The translations under genes and the position numbers were made by a program. Shown one piece after another: positions 54,934-64,000 of a DNA stretch of 64,000 nt. Origin of the DNA: Notospermus geniculatus (taxonomy: Eukaryota; Nemertea; Pilidiophora; Heteronemertea; Lineidae). The notes beneath the pieces are model-generated. The model was not told where the DNA came from. It searched no databases and worked only from the letters and a program-made list of their open reading frames with translations. Each line of letters begins with the position of its first letter. Position 1 is the stretch's first letter. The stretch covers positions 384,186-448,185 of the forward strand of contig NMRB01000097.1 in NCBI GenBank assembly GCA_002633025.1, given 5' to 3'.

Positions 54934-55851
54934 CTTTTCCAAGGAAAGGATTTTTGGATTAAGACGTATCTCAGAGGACTCGAGGTGCACTCGTTTCCTC
55001 GTTAAAGACTTGCCGAGTACGAGACAGGGCTAGCAGTCCTCCTGTGCCACGCGCTTCAGAGCTGAAGAACTGAAGAGATGATCCACGTCGGAGATCCAGT
55101 GCAACAAGCGCACCTACTTTCGCTGAAGTGGGTCACATAATGTAGGTCTAATAGTTGTTGCAAAAGATGTTACGGATGCTCTGATTGGGCGTTTCAGCGT
55201 TTCAGCTTGTATTTTATCCAATTAGCTGCAAGGTCTCAGGGATTTATGTAATTGCCTCAGGTTTTAAGAGAGAACAGATTTTGAGTGAAAATATGCTTTA
55301 TTTTTCATTCCAAATATGGTGTACACATACAGGATGTAATGGCAATGGTTGTAAACTGAAAAGTGGCGTGGCAGCCTCGGAGCTAATCTCAAACTGTTTT
55401 GCTGCCAACTTCATCACAGACATAGCAGTGGTTGTGAGTCTATTACATGATGTGCTTATGGAGGAGTGATGTACAATTTGACCAAAAAACCGAACAAAAA
55501 TTCCTATCAGAGGTGCTACCTGGAGGTGTATAAAGAAGAATCCTTTTAGAAATACTGGACGGATCATTCAAATCTCATTTGTGTATATATAAAGTGTTTG
55601 TGGTAAATCGTAACAAAGGATATGGCTTATAATGTAGAGTGGAACCCCTCCTCATGAACACCTCTCCCAGCAAACACCTTTGAATGAGGACACCGAAACT
55701 AGGTCCTATACAATGGACACCCTTTGTGTGGGAAATTGATCAGGACCGGGATGTCAGTTTCAATTCAATAGTTTTAACCACTAGTGACACCTATTGAGGC
55801 AGTGGGTTATGGTCCTATTACGGCAAAGAAATTCCACTTGTCTCATCTTGA
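54934..55851. other. Spacer between convergent SETD4 and the ankyrin gene
   Basis: The 3' UTRs of both genes. A partial diverged GAACCTCTC repeat (CCTCTCCCAGCAAACACC) is at about 55635-55740. TTTATT near 55297 could be the minus-strand polyadenylation signal. No gene. Confidence 0.55.
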
Positions 55852-57532
55852 TCAGTTCTGCCATATCTGAAATGATGATCCTCGACTAGTTCCCAATACT
55901 GGTTCTTCACTTATTCCTGCTAGGACATCGCCAGTTGCTGCAGCATGATCCTGAAATGTATGCAAGTAAGAAGTGAATGGACTATCAAAGTGGCATAGGG
56001 AAACATCGACAGGAATTTTAGTTCCAGTGCCCTAAACAAAAGTTGGCAAGTAGATGGTACCTACCCGACGAGTATCTATTCCACTTGGGGGTTGTGATCT
56101 CATGGCGTAGGCCGAGCCTGGCCGTGAAAAATGGGCGTAATCTGACTTTGGAATGGTTGGGTCTTCTTCAGAATAAACCTGCAAAATTTGGAATAGGTAT
56201 AATTTGCTTTAGTTCGATTCACCTAAGCACCTACCGGTATATCGAAAAGGAGTCGAGGTGTGATGGGTGAAGTAGTTCACACTTGTAAAAGACAGGCAAG
56301 ATACCCCTGTGGGTACAAGGTTCAGTGGTATGATGCATTGTGCATCCAATTTACATCTGCTTATATGCTGTACACAGTGTACTGAAGCGGACTTACCTTC
56401 TGTACGATGTCCATCCTGATAAGATCAGCTTTTGGAGTCCTGCGGCATCCAGCAGCTGTACAACAATGAATGAAAAAATATCATGAAAAGACTTACAATA
56501 TGGGGAAACATTGACAAACGGAAACACTGGTAGATATCACATCAGTACACAGTTATCATCTTAGTTAATTACCTGCAAATATTGGCCAGATAGCATCCAG
56601 GGCTGAAGCAAAATTGGCAGCTGTCCTGAAATAAGGAACACAAAATACATGTATTACCAAAATAACTGGACTCTGAAATGTATTGATGTTTTCCCAGAGA
56701 TGAACCCAGAATTGATTTCAAGGACAAGAGCATAAATATCTTCGATTCACTGAGCCTTGACTTGCCTATTTTGAGCCCTGGCTTACCTGTTTTTGAGCCC
56801 TGGCTTACCTTTTTTGAGCCCTAACTTACCTGTTTTGAGAATCCTTGAGGGTAAGATTGGGCTTGTATTCCATGAGTTTCATGAGAACTTTTCCGTGACC
56901 TTGAAATGCGGCGCAATGTAACGGCGTCCAACACGTTCCGGCGTTTGTTGCATTTACATCCGCCCTGAAATTTGATATTGGGCAAAATAACTTACAGCAG
57001 GAGGAAACCAGAGTGTGCGAAGAAAACCTGCTCCGTCAAAGAGAGTCACCTTTCTACCACATAGAAGAGGGTCTGACTGTTGGATGGGGCCAACCTACTG
57101 GCACCTGGGACTTTGGCAGAGCCCAGGGGCGGATCCACGATTTTGGAAAAGAGGGGGGCACTCTGCTGTAAAAATTGAAATCTGCAGTCAATTTCAATGA
57201 TTTGCTCCAAATTTGAGAATGTCATGGTCAATCAATCTTACAGATTTGTTGGCCGAAAGGGGGGTAAGCGCCGAGTGCGCCCCCCGGATCCGCGCCTGGG
57301 GTCTGGCCTATGCCTAGGACCATGGATGAGACAAGTGACAATGGTAGTGACAATAGAAGACACTTAGAGGACCCAGAAGATGCTGTTCGTTCCTGTTCTT
57401 TTCTTACCCATGTTTCAAGAGGACATCTGCGATATCGGCATAACCCCAGAAGGCTGCAATACATAAGGGGACCATCCCATCACTGGATCTTTTATTCACG
57501 TCAGCTCCACTCTGCAGAGCTGCCAACACCTC
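55852..57532 (-). CDS. Ankyrin-repeat protein of unknown name (5' exon not found)
   Basis: Six exons read leftward: 57532-57408, 56964-56830, 56625-56573, 56455-56397, 56178-56065, 55950-55852 (stop 55854-55852); 585 nt, 194 residues after an unseen first exon ending in phase 0. Two clear ankyrin repeats: EVLAALQSGADVNKRSSDGM-VPLCIAAFWGYADIADVLLKHG and ADVNATNAG-WTPLHCAAFQGHGKVLMKLME, then a half repeat. A non-ankyrin tail follows: ALDAIWPIFAAAGCRRTPKA, DLIRMDIVQKVYSEEDP, and the C-terminus EEPVLGTSRGSSFQIWQN. The tail is well delimited by splice sites and probably conserved, but I cannot match it to a named human protein. The 56830 donor lies in a tandem donor array (see findings). Head-to-head with KAT7. 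Confidence 0.85.
56765..56845 (-). repeat. Tandem array of a splice-donor unit
   Basis: On the minus strand a unit of about 21-25 bp, CTCAAAA-CAGGTAAG-CCAGGG, occurs four times. The first straddles the exon end at 56830, so three GTAAG donors and one GCAAG follow each other. Confidence 0.88.
57124..57299. mobile_element. CAGGGGCGGATCC element, copy 2
   Basis: The left CAGGGGCGGATCCACGATTT and right GGATCCGCGCCTGGG ends form an inverted repeat around GGATCC. The interior matches 12072-12245. It follows a Deu-like SINE fragment (56990-57120). Confidence 0.78.
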
Positions 57533-59391
57533 CTGAAATATCATATCATGGGTCAGATGGTAATTTTGACTGAAGTTGGGGAGGCCCCCTTCATTATTTC
57601 CGATTGTTGGCAATCAGGGATATGAAGTGGCCTTTTTCAATTTGAGGAGTTTTTGACCCTTAGCCCCAGAAAGCCCTCATTTAAATGACACTTAACATAG
57701 GCCCACTTTTTAGTGCTGGATTGGATCAACTCCACTTTCTTGGTTCATACCCTTTTCTGTCCATTTGCTGTTGCAGAAGCCAAATTTTGTGAGAAGAAAT
57801 TCTGGCCACGGCGACCAGATGCCATCGTCCACAACTTAACCACGACACTTGTATTCTCGCTGCCCTGTCTGCATCTGTTGGTCAAGCTATGAGTAGGCCT
57901 AGCTAGGCCTATAGCTCAAAGATCAATTAGTGTCTTGACTCAACTCGCTGTTGTGTGTTGGTGTTTTCCAAGCTGCAGTTGGTATCTGAAAGGACAAGTT
58001 GCATACTAAGTTAGAAGAGATTGCAAAGAACGACGGTACGCGCTGACTGATTCTCCTATAGGGCGGCCTCGCCTCGGCCTTTCATAATGACAATGTGATG
58101 ATAGGCCTGACCGACCGGCCGGGGGGGGGGGGCTTTGGAAACAGAGGCAGATACATCGACACGTTTCTCTGTGTGTTCGCTAAGCCCTACTGTCAAGTCG
58201 CAGCTCATACCGTCAAACAATAGCAATAGTAGGGGAACACTTACAGATGGGGAACATTCAGAAATATTACACCAACAACACAAGACAAAACAAGAAGGTA
58301 TAACTACTATAAGGGCAGGCCATGCAAGTTTAAAGGGGTCTAAAACAAAACCTTCAATTTTCAGTCAAATATGAAACTAACTGCCACCTAGCTATGCGTA
58401 CACCGTCACTAAGCTTACCACTACAGCTCCATTTCAGTCTTTTATGAATCAAATGACCAGATTATTAGCATTACAAGCAAGAAAAGAGATAAATTTGCCT
58501 TGTTGTTGTGGAAAGAATTTCTGTAGTGTTTTTTGAAGCACCCTGTAGAGCCGAGCGATCGCAGCGCACCTATCGGCGCACACTCCTTCGCAGAGGTCAG
58601 TGCTGCACTACGTTACGCTATACTGACTCTGCCAACATACGGCCGAACTATTTCCATATCCTCCGCGGCGCCCACGATTGGGCTGCCAGCACTGGAAACT
58701 CCAGTGAAAACGCTGAATTACAAGTGTTTTGGATGCCTCTCAACAATCCTTATTTTCTTTGGCCAGAAAGTTCAAACATTCAAGCTGTTTTGGTCTTAAA
58801 ATCAACTGTTCATCGTATCTTTTCACACATCTCTCCAAAATCGGATCCACGCTGTCAAAACAGTAGCACGTGTCAATGTTTACAAACACGGAGATCATGT
58901 GCCGAGTATCTGGCCTCTGATTGGTCGAGCGCCGAGACGGCTCACGGCATTTGCTCGAAACTGCGCAAAGTAGTGCGCAAAATTCCTAACATCAAATTAA
59001 TGTTTTCCTCCATATTATCCCAGTTTGTGGCTATAGAATGAAATAATAACGATTATCAAAGTCATTGGATGCGTTTGACGCTAATATTTTAATCTGAAAA
59101 GTGGTTTTGCAAGAACCTTGCAGAAGTGAAGAGGGCGTTTGTTTCCAGAGGCATTATTAGCGACCGCCATATTGTGGAGCGAAATGCATTCTGGGAACCA
59201 GTTTGCTATCGGCGAGGAAATCCAGTATAGTGCGCCATCTATGGGCGCGGTAGTGAACTCAGTAACAGTTTGAATCAATCCGGAATTTCCTTTGAAAAAA
59301 GCCGATATTATGACGGTTTAAGGACAAAATTTTCCATAGTTCATTAGTAATTTGTAAAAATAACATAAGAAGACGTTGATTGTGGCTTAAA
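57533..59391. promoter_or_regulatory. Divergent region between the ankyrin gene and KAT7
   Basis: About 1.9 kb. It should contain the missing first exon(s) of the ankyrin gene. A G12 run lies at 58122-58133. From 58540 to 59260 the DNA is CpG-richer (GCCGAGCGATCGCAGCGCAC, GGTCGAGCGCCGAGACGGCT) and contains GCGACCGCCATATTGTGG (59160), a YY1-like site. The KAT7 transcription start is probably at 59100-59350. Overlapping ORFs at 58508-59041 show no protein match. Confidence 0.6.

Positions 59392-64000
<4,609 letters not shown>

Noticed and set aside
58508-59041. 177-codon ORF upstream of KAT7
   Set aside because: Compositionally ordinary, no motif, in a CpG-rich promoter-like region where chance ORFs are longer.

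Overview
The window is nuclear DNA from an animal, almost certainly a marine invertebrate. It carries twelve spliced protein genes with GT-AG introns of about 100-1,000 bp, AATAAA signals, and very many dispersed repeats: tRNA-derived SINEs, short TIR elements (MITEs) and minisatellites, many in introns. Protein sequences are close enough to human orthologues to name eleven genes, but gene layout and repeats are not vertebrate. Frequent AGGCCTA words and SINE fragments that look like the deuterostome 'Deu' type hint at an ambulacrarian or cephalochordate. That placement is a guess; the sequence alone does not fix the species.

Layout (coding spans): TXNL1 (+, 3' part, 1-1281); GABPA (-, 2746-6802); ATP5PF (+, 7438-8255); repeat-filled spacer; NKAPD1 (-, 12291-15690, first exon not found); PIH1D2 (+, 17265-19711); CCDC191 (-, 20658-27551); PRDM10 (+, 28929-36938); NFRKB (-, 38153-47473); DRC12/CCDC153 (+, 48364-49982); SETD4 (+, 51725-54933); an unnamed ankyrin-repeat gene (-, 55852-57532, 5' end not found); KAT7/HBO1 (+, 59392 to the window end, truncated). 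Exon chains were built by hand from splice sites and protein similarity. For every gene seen whole, the exon lengths sum to a multiple of three, which supports the models.

Orientation alternates almost perfectly, giving five divergent pairs with short or moderate shared promoters: GABPA/ATP5PF, NKAPD1/PIH1D2, CCDC191/PRDM10, NFRKB/DRC12 and ankyrin gene/KAT7. The first two are, to my knowledge, also head-to-head neighbours in human (21q21 and 11q23), and PRDM10 and NFRKB are neighbours on human 11q24. The window therefore keeps very old gene linkages. Two functional themes recur: chromatin and transcription (GABPA, PRDM10, NFRKB, SETD4, KAT7) and cilia or dynein assembly (PIH1D2, DRC12, perhaps CCDC191).

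The most unusual non-coding structures are two back-to-back near-perfect palindromes at 28488-28629, a transposon nested inside a 73-bp-TIR element in a KAT7 intron (61552-62257), tandem duplications that copy 5' splice sites in TXNL1 and in the ankyrin gene, and a varied set of MITEs with visible target-site duplications. I found no CRISPR array, operon or prokaryotic system.
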